The position numbers were made by a program, and so were the translations under genes. From positions 40,955-104,954 of the IMG/VR virus record IMGVR_UViG_3300042691_040362: 64,000 nucleotides of DNA. One strand, 5' to 3'. Of this stretch, positions 15,533 through 21,307 are shown in pieces (position 1 is the first letter of the stretch; each line of letters starts with the position of its first letter). A model generated the notes under the pieces. That model was not told where the DNA came from. It was given only the letters and a program-made list of their open reading frames with translations, and ran no database searches. This stretch comes from a virus.

Positions 15533-15733
15533 ATGAAAACGACAGAACTAAAACAAGGATACTCAATCTTTGGGAACAAAGGAAATGTATGGAGCAATAC
15601 AGCTCATATCTACAAAAGTGGAACAGGGAACTTATGTGGTACACCTGCACTATCAAATAACTGGGCTAGGATTGAACAAGTAGAGCATGTTGGATGTCCG
15701 GAATGTTTAGAAAAGTATAAATTAGAAAACTAA
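15533..15733 (+). CDS. Small Cys-containing protein
   Basis: 66 residues. NLCGTPALSNNWARI and VGCPECLEKYK carry Cys at about 36, 56 and 59, suggesting a metal knuckle. Similar short ORFs with a C-G-T-P and C-P-x-C pairing recur in phages. Function unknown. Confidence 0.68.
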   Translation: MKTTELKQGYSIFGNKGNVWSNTAHIYKSGTGNLCGTPALSNNWARIEQVEHVGCPECLEKYKLEN

Positions 15734-15737
15734 ATAT

Positions 15738-15890
15738 ATGTACATAGCAATTAATAAAGCAAACCATTTGGAATTTCATAGTTTCGAATGGACGGAAGAT
15801 GACAGGTTGATTGTGAATGGAGAAGAAGTAAAACCTGAAGAATGGGATATAGTAGAGGTATCAATGGTATATCAGGATTATTGTTGTTAA
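15738..15890 (+). CDS. Small acidic protein
   Basis: 50 residues: MYIAINKANHLEFHSFEWTE, then acidic strands and a Cys-Cys end. Follows the previous gene by 4 nt. No family recognised. Confidence 0.58.
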   Translation: MYIAINKANHLEFHSFEWTEDDRLIVNGEEVKPEEWDIVEVSMVYQDYCC

Positions 15891-15903
15891 AAAAATAAAG
15901 GTT

Positions 15904-16173
15904 ATGACAAGAAAACAATTCCACAAAGCAATCAACAAAGATGTATATGAATATATGAATCAACACTATCCCGAATTCGACATTGATGATAGTGAAGGAT
16001 ATGGTCGTGTGTATTTTGTGGATACCACATCCTCTAAACCATGGGATGATAGTATAGAATACCATCAATCAAGACATGATTTGTGTACACTGAATGGAGC
16101 TAGTGATAAGGTAAAAGCCGTTGAGCAAGAACTTGAGAGTTGGATAAACGCTTTAATTAAACAATATCAATAG
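15904..16173 (+). CDS. Hypothetical protein
   Basis: 89 residues. N-terminal basic helix (MTRKQFHKAINKDVYEYM), then acidic beta segments and an amphipathic C-terminal helix. AAAGGTTATG leader but no promoter of its own, so read through from 15482. Confidence 0.65.
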   Translation: MTRKQFHKAINKDVYEYMNQHYPEFDIDDSEGYGRVYFVDTTSSKPWDDSIEYHQSRHDLCTLNGASDKVKAVEQELESWINALIKQYQ

Positions 16174-16201
16174 GATTACAAGGTTTATAAGCGTATATTT
16201 A
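16173..16201 (+). promoter_or_regulatory. Class I promoter
   Basis: GGATTACAA, 12 nt, TATATTTA, before 16224. Confidence 0.85.
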
Positions 16202-16223
16202 GTCAACCTAAAAAATAAAAGTT

Positions 16224-16448
16224 ATGAAAACAAATGTAAACTTAGAAATGTATCAAAACATTGATAGCATTTCAGAAAAACTAACAACAAGGATTACACA
16301 GTTAGAACTACTAATTGATGAATATTGTGAGAGATTCGTAACTTCACATGAAGATTTAGAACAAGTTACTAAATTCAACGAAATGTTAAATGACTTGTAT
16401 GAGGATCTAGATTCAATTACTGAGGTTAAAAGCGTGTTATATAATTAA
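16224..16448 (+). CDS. Paralogous coiled-coil protein, copy 1
   Basis: 74 residues. MKTNVNLEMYQNIDSISEKL, LELLIDEYCERF, MLNDLYEDLDSI and a GVLYN-type end are shared with the gene at 17724. Two long helices with heptad-like Leu/Ile spacing, so probably a helical hairpin or dimer. Role unknown. Confidence 0.72.
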   Translation: MKTNVNLEMYQNIDSISEKLTTRITQLELLIDEYCERFVTSHEDLEQVTKFNEMLNDLYEDLDSITEVKSVLYN

Positions 16449-16451
16449 TTA

Positions 16452-16480
16452 GGACTACAAATTAAACAGTTGTATATTTA
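16452..16480 (+). promoter_or_regulatory. Class I promoter
   Basis: GGACTACAA, 12 nt, TATATTTA, before 16503. Confidence 0.85.
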
Positions 16481-16502
16481 ATTAACTTAAAAAACATAAA
16501 AA

Positions 16503-16820
16503 ATGAAAATAACTAAAGCAAATAAGCTCCCCGGAACACAATATTTAGAACTATTAGATGTAGCAAAGTATTTACGTGCAGTGTACGTTAGTGCCTTGAC
16601 AGAAGTAGAAAAACAACATTACAGAAGAGTATATACTGAAGCTAGAACAAATGGATTACGTAGTAAAATGGTAGGTGCTACCTCGTTTAAAGCAATGGAT
16701 AAGGTAATGAAAGTAGCTCAAAATGAATATCCACATTTGGACATTAAAATTGCAAAGAATAAACCAATGTATTCATTTGCATTACATGGTGTTAATATAT
16801 TTGTTAAAGTAAAAAAATAG
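16503..16820 (+). CDS. Basic hypothetical protein
   Basis: 105 residues, strongly basic, helical with a central conserved-looking RRVYTEARTNGLRSKMVGA. Charge suggests nucleic-acid contact. Followed by a class I promoter that overlaps its stop. Confidence 0.65.
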   Translation: MKITKANKLPGTQYLELLDVAKYLRAVYVSALTEVEKQHYRRVYTEARTNGLRSKMVGATSFKAMDKVMKVAQNEYPHLDIKIAKNKPMYSFALHGVNIFVKVKK

Positions 16821-16848
16821 GAATACCCTTTAATTAATCATATATTTA
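16820..16848 (+). promoter_or_regulatory. Class I promoter
   Basis: GGAATACCC, 12 nt, TATATTTA, before 16871. Confidence 0.75.
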
Positions 16849-16870
16849 AGTAAACGAAAAAATAAGAGTT

Positions 16871-17104
16871 ATGAAAATAAAAGACCTAATTAAACACCTC
16901 GAAACATTAGATCAAGAAAAAGAACTAGTTGTGATTGCAACGGACCCAACAGATTGGGACTATGGTTTAGTTGTAAATGAAACAACAATTAGATTGGAGG
17001 AGATCTGGCCTTCTGAGGAGAATGGATTAGAAGAAGAATTAGGTGAACCTGATTACCATCATGATAAAGGAATTGATTGTTATGTTATTAGATTAGATTG
17101 TTAG
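16871..17104 (+). CDS. MKVKQLIEHL-type small protein, copy 3
   Basis: 77 residues: MKIKDLIKHLETLDQEKELV, then acidic strands ending GIDCYVIRLDC. Third member of the family seen at 10202 and 10474. Confidence 0.72.
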   Translation: MKIKDLIKHLETLDQEKELVVIATDPTDWDYGLVVNETTIRLEEIWPSEENGLEEELGEPDYHHDKGIDCYVIRLDC

Positions 17105-17132
17105 GATTACAAAATAAACAATAGTATATTTA
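17104..17132 (+). promoter_or_regulatory. Class I promoter
   Basis: GGATTACAA, 12 nt, TATATTTA, before 17147. Confidence 0.85.
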
Positions 17133-17146
17133 AATAAAAATAAGAT

Positions 17147-17230
17147 ATGACAATATTATTAATTTGGTTAGGTGGATTTCTATTAGGAGCTGGGATCACA
17201 TTATTTATTACAAACAAAAAGCAACAATAA
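17147..17230 (+). CDS. Micro membrane protein
   Basis: 27 residues: one hydrophobic helix (ILLIWLGGFLLGAGITLFI) followed by NKKQQ. It lies directly behind a class I promoter, which is the main argument that it is real. Confidence 0.55.
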   Translation: MTILLIWLGGFLLGAGITLFITNKKQQ

Positions 17231-17240
17231 TATTCAGAAT

Positions 17241-17489
17241 ATGAAAATATATCAAGTATATAGTGGGGAAGAGGATAAACATGGATTCCAGAGAGAATAC
17301 TACATAGCAACATATGTTAGTAAGGAAAAAGCATTACAACATTGTGAACGTATAGTGGAGGAAACTCCATTGTATGGGGATAAATTAGAGGAGGTAGAAG
17401 GGAGTTGGGGAAAATGTTGGGATGCTATTGGGTGGGGTAGAGTAACGATTTGTGCTTTATATGAGAGGGAAGTGAATGTGGAGGTATGA
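17241..17489 (+). CDS. Hypothetical protein
   Basis: 82 residues: MKIYQVYSGEEDKHGFQREY, helix, then WGKCWDAIGWGRVTICALYE. Beta-alpha-beta pattern. It ends at the edge of the gene-free G-run region. Confidence 0.62.
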   Translation: MKIYQVYSGEEDKHGFQREYYIATYVSKEKALQHCERIVEETPLYGDKLEEVEGSWGKCWDAIGWGRVTICALYEREVNVEV

Positions 17490-17674
17490 CAAGTTCGTAT
17501 ATATGGATATATGGATATACGTATAGTTGGGAGTATGTGACCTAGGGATCAACGGGAATGGGGTGCAGGGATTGGGGAGACACAACCCCTTCCCACACCT
17601 CCCCACCCCACTTTGCATCGACAAAATATATATGTATATACAACGACACACGCAAAATACAGTAAAACTTGCGG
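17490..17674. other. Gene-free island with inverted G-run and C-run tracts
   Basis: 185 nt without a credible gene. It starts with ATATGG-type tandem repeats and a TATACGTATA segment, then four G-runs (17554-17577) and four C-runs (17586-17609), then a TCGACAAAA-TATATATGTATATA element (17618-17640), then the class I promoter for the next gene. Short frames over it are not coding-like. Confidence 0.7.
17554..17609. repeat. G-quadruplex-type motif facing a C-run arm
   Basis: G-runs GGG, GGGG, GGG, GGGG separated by 3, 4 and 3 nt, then 8 nt, then C-runs CCCC, CCC, CCCC, CCCC. Either strand fits the G3+N1-7 quadruplex rule; the two arms can alternatively pair as an imperfect hairpin. Confidence 0.7.
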
Positions 17675-17703
17675 GGATTACATGGTTTTTTAACATATAT
17701 TTA
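17675..17703 (+). promoter_or_regulatory. Class I promoter
   Basis: GGATTACAT, 12 nt, TATATTTA, before 17724. Confidence 0.82.
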
Positions 17704-17723
17704 ACTCAATAAATAAAGAAAAT

Positions 17724-17948
17724 ATGAAAACAGATGTTAATTTAGATATGTACAGAAACGTTGATATAATTTCAGCGGAACTAAAAATAGCTATTGATGC
17801 TCTTGAACAAGATGTTGATGATTTCTGTTCCAATTTTGTTAAAACACAAGAGGACTTGCAACTAGTTTCATTGTTCCAGTCCATGTTGAATGATTTATAC
17901 AATGATTTGGAAAACATTAACAACATAAGAGGTGTATTATACAACTAG
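17724..17948 (+). CDS. Paralogous coiled-coil protein, copy 2
   Basis: 74 residues, the same length as its paralog at 16224. Shared: MKTDVNLDMYRNVDIISAEL, VDDFCSNFVKTQEDLQLVS, MLNDLYNDLENI and RGVLYN. The two flank genes 16503-17489 and the G-run island. Confidence 0.72.
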   Translation: MKTDVNLDMYRNVDIISAELKIAIDALEQDVDDFCSNFVKTQEDLQLVSLFQSMLNDLYNDLENINNIRGVLYN

Positions 17949-17976
17949 GAATACAAAAAATACGTTCGTATATTTA
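17948..17976 (+). promoter_or_regulatory. Class I promoter driving an RNA unit
   Basis: GGAATACAA, 12 nt, TATATTTA. The first recognisable element downstream is the tRNA-like sequence at 18026, not a gene. Confidence 0.8.
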
Positions 17977-18025
17977 TCTCATAAGAAAAGCATTTAAAAA
18001 CGTTTAATTAATTGATTAAGCATAT

Positions 18026-18098
18026 AGTCAGGTGGCGGAATGGATGGGCAACGTCAACTAATTAATAGATACAGGTTCGAATCCTGTCCTGACTACCA
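18026..18098 (+). tRNA. tRNA-like element lacking a normal anticodon arm
   Basis: A perfect 7-bp acceptor stem (AGTCAGG with CCTGACT), a discriminator A, an encoded CCA, and a perfect T arm (ACAGG, TTCGAAT, CCTGT). The 5' side after the acceptor (TGGCGGAATGG) resembles a leucine tRNA D arm, but only 16 nt remain between the D region and the T arm, too few for an anticodon arm plus variable loop, and no 5-bp anticodon stem can be drawn. Total 73 nt with CCA. It may be a degenerate tRNA-Leu or a tRNA mimic. Confidence 0.6.
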
Positions 18099-18550
18099 AA
18101 TGTTGGCTGAAAAGTTAGGCTTTTGTTTCTATATAGGGAAGATGACTAAGAAACAGGAACTAGAGTCTATTAGAGGTACAATCATCAGTATATCTCTTAC
18201 AACATTATATAGTTCTTTGCATTTTTACTTACCTTCACCATATGTATAATGGAACACAAAAGGGATCCTCACAGTAGGACAACGAGAAGTGAATGCTAGT
18301 CAGGACTGCTCTCAACCAAGTAGTGCTCAAAAACGCGCTCTTTACACATATTAGTTACAACAAAAGCATTAATGCACCCGGAGTAATATACCGGTTTTTA
18401 AATTTTGACAAAAATGTTCCCGCCTCTAGTCGACCCAATTAGATGAGCAAATAACATGAGTTAATGATACAGCAAAACAATGTGAGTTAAATTTATACAT
18501 AAAGCTGGTTGATAATTAGGTTGACTGGCTACCTTACTGTTCAAATACTA
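18099..18550 (+). other. Gene-free transcribed stretch after the tRNA-like element
   Basis: About 450 nt with no credible gene. Visible structure: GTTTCT...AGAAAC pairing (about 18124-18155), a second copy of TAGTCAGG near 18299, and CCGG, 9 nt, CCGG followed by TTTTT near 18379-18400, a weak terminator. Together with the promoter at 17948 this outlines a possible RNA of about 400 nt that begins with the tRNA-like part. The remainder to 18550 shows nothing I recognise. Confidence 0.45.
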
Positions 18551-18579
18551 GGATTACATAACATATATTCGTATATTTA
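18551..18579 (+). promoter_or_regulatory. Class I promoter
   Basis: GGATTACAT, 12 nt, TATATTTA, before 18605. Confidence 0.82.
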
Positions 18580-18604
18580 AATAAACAAAAAAACAAAAAC
18601 ATCT

Positions 18605-18706
18605 ATGAAAAAAGCAATTCAGAGTCCAGTTATTTTAATTCCAACTTGGTTTATTACCATTTATTATGTTGGATTAGTATTAAGTATTATTTTTACTCAA
18701 AGTTAG
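18605..18706 (+). CDS. Micro membrane protein
   Basis: 33 residues: MKKAIQSPVILIPTWFITIY then VGLVLSIIFTQS, one transmembrane helix. It sits alone between two class I promoters. Function unknown. Confidence 0.55.
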   Translation: MKKAIQSPVILIPTWFITIYYVGLVLSIIFTQS

Positions 18707-18734
18707 GATTCCAGAATTTTAGTTCGTATATTAA
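18706..18734 (+). promoter_or_regulatory. Class I promoter for the structured RNA
   Basis: GGATTCCAG, 12 nt, TATATTAA; next element is the GC-rich RNA, with no start codon in a usable frame. Confidence 0.75.
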
Positions 18735-18740
18735 TTAAAT

Positions 18741-18953
18741 AAGTAACCGGCCCCAGTAACGGGGGATAAGTTAAAGTGAAAAGGACGGTTCAAACAGGGG
18801 AGCCATTTAGGGACAAGAGGATGAAATAAGCCCGCCCTCGGCTCACCCGATTTAAAGGTGGACATAATAGCCACCACGCGAAGGCCGGCCAACTCATAGA
18901 GTCGTCGAGCCACTTAAACCATGGAGGTCCACAACGTTGGGCCTCCATTTATT
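18741..18953 (+). ncRNA. GC-rich structured RNA of unknown family
   Basis: About 210 nt, clearly GC-richer than its surroundings, bounded by its own promoter and terminator. Visible pairings: CCCC/GGGG hairpin (18751-18764); CCGGCC (18747-18752) with GGCCGG (18883-18888), a long-range closing helix that competes with the first hairpin; GGG-GAGCC with GGCTC-a-CCC (18797-18804/18840-18848) extended by AGGG/CCCT (18809-18812/18835-18838); GGTGG/CCACC (18857-18861/18871-18875); then the terminator hairpin at 18922. I do not recognise RNase P, tmRNA, 6S or group I intron core motifs in it. The only overlapping frame is antisense and not gene-like. Confidence 0.7.
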
Positions 18954-18957
18954 TATT
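18922..18957 (+). terminator. Terminator of the structured RNA
   Basis: TGGAGGTCC, 8 nt, GGGCCTCCA (9 pairs, one G-U), then TTTATTTATT. Confidence 0.8.
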
Positions 18958-18958
18958 A

Positions 18959-18987
18959 GGATTACACGTTTTATAATTGTATATTTA
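18959..18987 (+). promoter_or_regulatory. Class I promoter
   Basis: GGATTACAC, 12 nt, TATATTTA, before 19010. Confidence 0.82.
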
Positions 18988-19009
18988 ATTAACCTAAAAA
19001 ATTAAAAAT

Positions 19010-19273
19010 ATGAAAACTAAAATAAATTGCTTCGGTCAAACAATTAAGATTAATTCCCAACAAGAACTAGTTGAGTTTCTGACTAATAATCCATTCAAAA
19101 CAGAGAAACAAATATGTGCTGAACTATGGAATTCAGAACGAGAAAAAAAACATGCCGACCTGATTAGACGTGCTTTATTTAAGGGTACAATTGGTAGGGT
19201 TAGAGTTAAAACAGGAACTAGAAATAGAATTCATTACTATGTTTCGTCTGAGAGACAAACATATAATTTTTAA
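19010..19273 (+). CDS. Small basic protein, winged-helix-like
   Basis: 87 residues. Helical N-terminal two thirds (SQQELVEFLTNNPFKTEKQI, then a helix with HADLIRRALFKG) followed by a basic beta-hairpin (IGRVRVKTGTRNRIHYYV). This order fits a winged-helix DNA-binding domain, possibly a regulator. Assignment is by pattern only. Confidence 0.6.
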   Translation: MKTKINCFGQTIKINSQQELVEFLTNNPFKTEKQICAELWNSEREKKHADLIRRALFKGTIGRVRVKTGTRNRIHYYVSSERQTYNF

Positions 19274-19281
19274 AAATAATA

Positions 19282-19310
19282 GGATTACATATTAAATAAC
19301 TGTATATTCA
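19282..19310 (+). promoter_or_regulatory. Class I promoter
   Basis: GGATTACAT, 12 nt, TATATTCA, before 19332. Confidence 0.82.
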
Positions 19311-19331
19311 AGTAACTTAAAAAACATAAAT

Positions 19332-19505
19332 ATGAAAAAGATAGTTTTAATGATTATGACTGCATTGATGATATCTGCGGTTGCGAACGCAAATACAACA
19401 GATAGAAACAAGAAAAGAAAGAAACATAAAACACATAAAAGCAGCCATCATGGTTGGAAAAATGTTTCAATAGGGCGAACATGTAATAAGAAAAAACGTC
19501 ATTAA
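19332..19505 (+). CDS. Secreted Lys/His-rich peptide
   Basis: 57 residues. A clear signal peptide (MKKIVLMIMTALMISAVANA, cleavage after residue 20) is followed by a 37-residue mature part dominated by Lys, Arg and His (for example NKKRKKHKTHKSSHHG). Likely periplasmic. The charge would favour binding to nucleic acid, lipopolysaccharide or metal; no family known to me. Confidence 0.68.
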   Translation: MKKIVLMIMTALMISAVANANTTDRNKKRKKHKTHKSSHHGWKNVSIGRTCNKKKRH

Positions 19506-19534
19506 GATTATTTATTAGTAGTAGTTTATTAATG

Positions 19535-19560
19535 GGGCGGATGCTTAAGTCCGCCCATTA
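19535..19560 (+). terminator. Intrinsic terminator
   Basis: GGGCGGA, 8 nt, TCCGCCC, then ATTATTATTTT. Confidence 0.82.
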
Positions 19561-19581
19561 TTATTTTCAGTTACAATATTA

Positions 19582-19610
19582 GGATTACAAGTTATATAGT
19601 TGTATATTTA
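19582..19610 (+). promoter_or_regulatory. Class I promoter, first of a tandem pair
   Basis: GGATTACAA, 12 nt, TATATTTA. No gene follows before the second promoter 60 nt on. Confidence 0.85.
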
Positions 19611-19669
19611 AGTATAAGAAAAATAAATAATTCGTTCTTTAAATAAAAATAAGTAAAATAAATTAATTA

Positions 19670-19698
19670 GGATTACAAGATATACAGTTGTATATTTA
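19670..19698 (+). promoter_or_regulatory. Class I promoter, second of a tandem pair
   Basis: GGATTACAA, 12 nt, TATATTTA, 50 nt before the AT-hook gene; leader is unusually long and A-rich. Confidence 0.85.
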
Positions 19699-19748
19699 AA
19701 ACATAATAAAAATAAATAATTAAAAACTAAAAACAAAAAATAAAGGTT

Positions 19749-20087
19749 ATGAAAAACGAAAATCAAAACATCGAAACAAAACAATTAGGTAGACCTGTTA
19801 ATCCGAATTCAGTTCGTCAACAACGATTAGCAGAGTTAGAAGCAAAACGTAATAACGGAGAGTTAAAACGAGGACGTCCGGTAAACGGGACATCAGTACG
19901 TCAAGCTAGATTAGCTGAGTTAGCAGCGAAAGCTGAATTAAACGGAGGCGTTATTAAAAGAGGTCGTCCCTCAAATGGCGAATCAGAACGTCAAAAACGA
20001 TTAGCTGAGCGTGCTGCTAAAGCAGCGAGTGGAATTGAAATTAAACGCGGTCGACCAGCAATGGTTAAAGCAGAAGTTAGTAAGTAA
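19749..20087 (+). CDS. Repeat AT-hook DNA-binding protein
   Basis: 112 residues built from near-identical units of about 29 residues: GRPVNxxSVRQxRLAELxAK. The (K)RGRP AT-hook cores are at about 14, 41, 71 and 100. AT-hooks insert into the minor groove of AT-rich DNA, so this is a candidate phage nucleoid or silencing protein. Two class I promoters and a strong terminator indicate high expression. The RQxRLAELAAK linkers are amphipathic helices. The RecA-like and the 58319 proteins carry the same RGRP element singly. Confidence 0.8.
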   Translation: MKNENQNIETKQLGRPVNPNSVRQQRLAELEAKRNNGELKRGRPVNGTSVRQARLAELAAKAELNGGVIKRGRPSNGESERQKRLAERAAKAASGIEIKRGRPAMVKAEVSK

Positions 20088-20110
20088 GTTGTGTATGTTT
20101 TAAGTAATAG

Positions 20111-20135
20111 GGTAGTCCGTTAGGACTACCTTATT
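20111..20135 (+). terminator. Terminator forming a hybrid with a promoter
   Basis: GGTAGTCC, loop GTTA, GGACTACC, then TTATTTT. Perfect 8-bp stem; the 3' arm is the class I box. Confidence 0.88.
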
Positions 20136-20151
20136 TTATCTCATATATTTA
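20123..20151 (+). promoter_or_regulatory. Class I promoter inside a terminator
   Basis: GGACTACCT, 12 nt, TATATTTA, before 20197. Confidence 0.82.
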
Positions 20152-20196
20152 AATATAATAAAAAAAGATAATTTAAACTTTTAAAAACTTAAAACT

Positions 20197-20445
20197 ATGA
20201 TGAACTGGACAGAATTAAGACCTAAATTAAGAGCTGAGTTTAAAGATAATTTTACTTTTTATAATGATACTTATAAAAGTGGAAATAAGAGAGTGAAAAT
20301 ATGTTGTAATGTATTAGATGCGAATGTAGTAAAAGCATTTATTTTAGAACAAGATTCTGAATTAGATGTAAAAATCGAAACATTATACCCCCCGTTTATT
20401 AGTGTAGGAATTGATTATGTAATGATTAGATATAACAAGATATAA
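20197..20445 (+). CDS. Small hypothetical protein
   Basis: 82 residues: NWTELRPKLRAEFKDNFTFY, basic centre, then alternating hydrophobic strands. A second ATG immediately follows the first. Own promoter and terminator. No family recognised. Confidence 0.65.
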   Translation: MMNWTELRPKLRAEFKDNFTFYNDTYKSGNKRVKICCNVLDANVVKAFILEQDSELDVKIETLYPPFISVGIDYVMIRYNKI

Positions 20446-20456
20446 ATTAGTTAAAT

Positions 20457-20482
20457 GGGTAGGTCATTAGGCCTACCCTATT
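20457..20482 (+). terminator. Terminator forming a hybrid with a promoter
   Basis: GGGTAGG, 8 nt, CCTACCC, then TATTATATTT; the 3' arm lies in the class I box. Confidence 0.82.
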
Positions 20483-20498
20483 ATATTTAGTATATTTA
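20470..20498 (+). promoter_or_regulatory. Class I promoter inside a terminator
   Basis: GGCCTACCC, 12 nt, TATATTTA, before 20521. Confidence 0.78.
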
Positions 20499-20520
20499 AT
20501 TAACTTAAAAAACGAAACAT

Positions 20521-20703
20521 ATGAAATCAAAGCAAATATTATTAAACATGTTAGCCGTTGTTATAACGTTTGAATACATTGGAGTAACCGCAGCATGTGT
20601 TATGTACCCGAGCTGGGGAGCATTGGTAATGAATATTGCTTGTGCTGTAGCATGTGTTGTAACTGTACATAATGCCCATTTCTATAAATACCAAACGCGT
20701 TAG
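20521..20703 (+). CDS. Small membrane protein, two helices
   Basis: 60 residues with two transmembrane segments (about 8-27 and 31-50) and short basic ends (MKSKQ, KYQTR). Stop overlaps the next class I promoter. Function unknown. Confidence 0.65.
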   Translation: MKSKQILLNMLAVVITFEYIGVTAACVMYPSWGALVMNIACAVACVVTVHNAHFYKYQTR

Positions 20704-20731
20704 GACTACACATTAGTATATTGTATATTCA
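20703..20731 (+). promoter_or_regulatory. Class I promoter
   Basis: GGACTACAC, 12 nt, TATATTCA, before 20755. Confidence 0.82.
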
Positions 20732-20754
20732 ATCAACCAATAAAACATAAACAT

Positions 20755-20949
20755 ATGAGTACTCAAATTACATTCCCTAAACCATTTCAGTGGTTCATTA
20801 AAATAGGAATATCAATAGCTGGTATAGTGGGTTTAATAAATGTGGAGATTGCCTCACATAAGAGTGGATGTGAGTTTTTCATAATGGTGGGTATTGAATT
20901 GGTTACCTTATGTTATGGCTTGTGGCTTACTAGATTTATCGATGAATAG
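20755..20949 (+). CDS. Small membrane protein, two helices
   Basis: 64 residues: segments at about 12-28 (FIKIGISIAGIVGLINV) and 39-58 (FFIMVGIELVTLCYGLWL). Similar size and topology to the gene at 20521, without clear sequence identity. Confidence 0.65.
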   Translation: MSTQITFPKPFQWFIKIGISIAGIVGLINVEIASHKSGCEFFIMVGIELVTLCYGLWLTRFIDE

Positions 20950-20977
20950 GACTACATAGTATATGCTCGTATATTAA
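20949..20977 (+). promoter_or_regulatory. Class I promoter
   Basis: GGACTACAT, 12 nt, TATATTAA, before 21002; overlaps the upstream stop. Confidence 0.8.
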
Positions 20978-21001
20978 ATTAACTTAAAAAACGTAAAATA
21001 T

Positions 21002-21307
21002 ATGAAAATCGAATTAAGAAAATTAAACGTACTCGAGTATTTACAATTTGAACGCGATGAACGTATTCCTGAGTTAATCGAATCGTATGATGGCGATGTA
21101 GAATATGTCATTAATGAGATATGGGGTCCATTAACTACAGTATTGGACGGGAAAACAGATAATGACTTAATGGACATTATTAATTCCATCATGGATAAAG
21201 ATACGTATGAGGACGAGTTTAATGCGTTTAAATTACATATAGGATCCGACGATATAGAAGAGATAGACTGCTGGCTTGTATGGGAAATGATTTGTAACCC
21301 ATTATAA
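21002..21307 (+). CDS. Acidic hypothetical protein
   Basis: 101 residues, helical and strongly acidic (DDIEEIDCWLVWEM near 81-95). A 163-residue antisense frame overlaps it completely; strand consistency and the upstream promoter favour this one. Confidence 0.68.
   Translation: MKIELRKLNVLEYLQFERDERIPELIESYDGDVEYVINEIWGPLTTVLDGKTDNDLMDIINSIMDKDTYEDEFNAFKLHIGSDDIEEIDCWLVWEMICNPL

Noticed and set aside
17457-17712. Short frames on both strands over the G/C-run island
   Set aside because: Low-complexity Pro/Cys/Gly strings caused by the G and C runs; no start context.
18040-18249. 69-residue + frame
   Set aside because: It begins inside the tRNA-like element and its composition changes with the RNA structure; no leader or promoter fits.
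18731-18913. 60-residue minus-strand frame over the structured RNA
   Set aside because: Antisense to a unit with + strand promoter and terminator; sequence not protein-like.
1134-20977. Regularly repeated GGATTACAA...TATATTTA read as a CRISPR array or dispersed repeat element
   Set aside because: Distances follow gene boundaries, each copy faces a start codon, and there are no spacers of uniform size; promoter explanation is sufficient.
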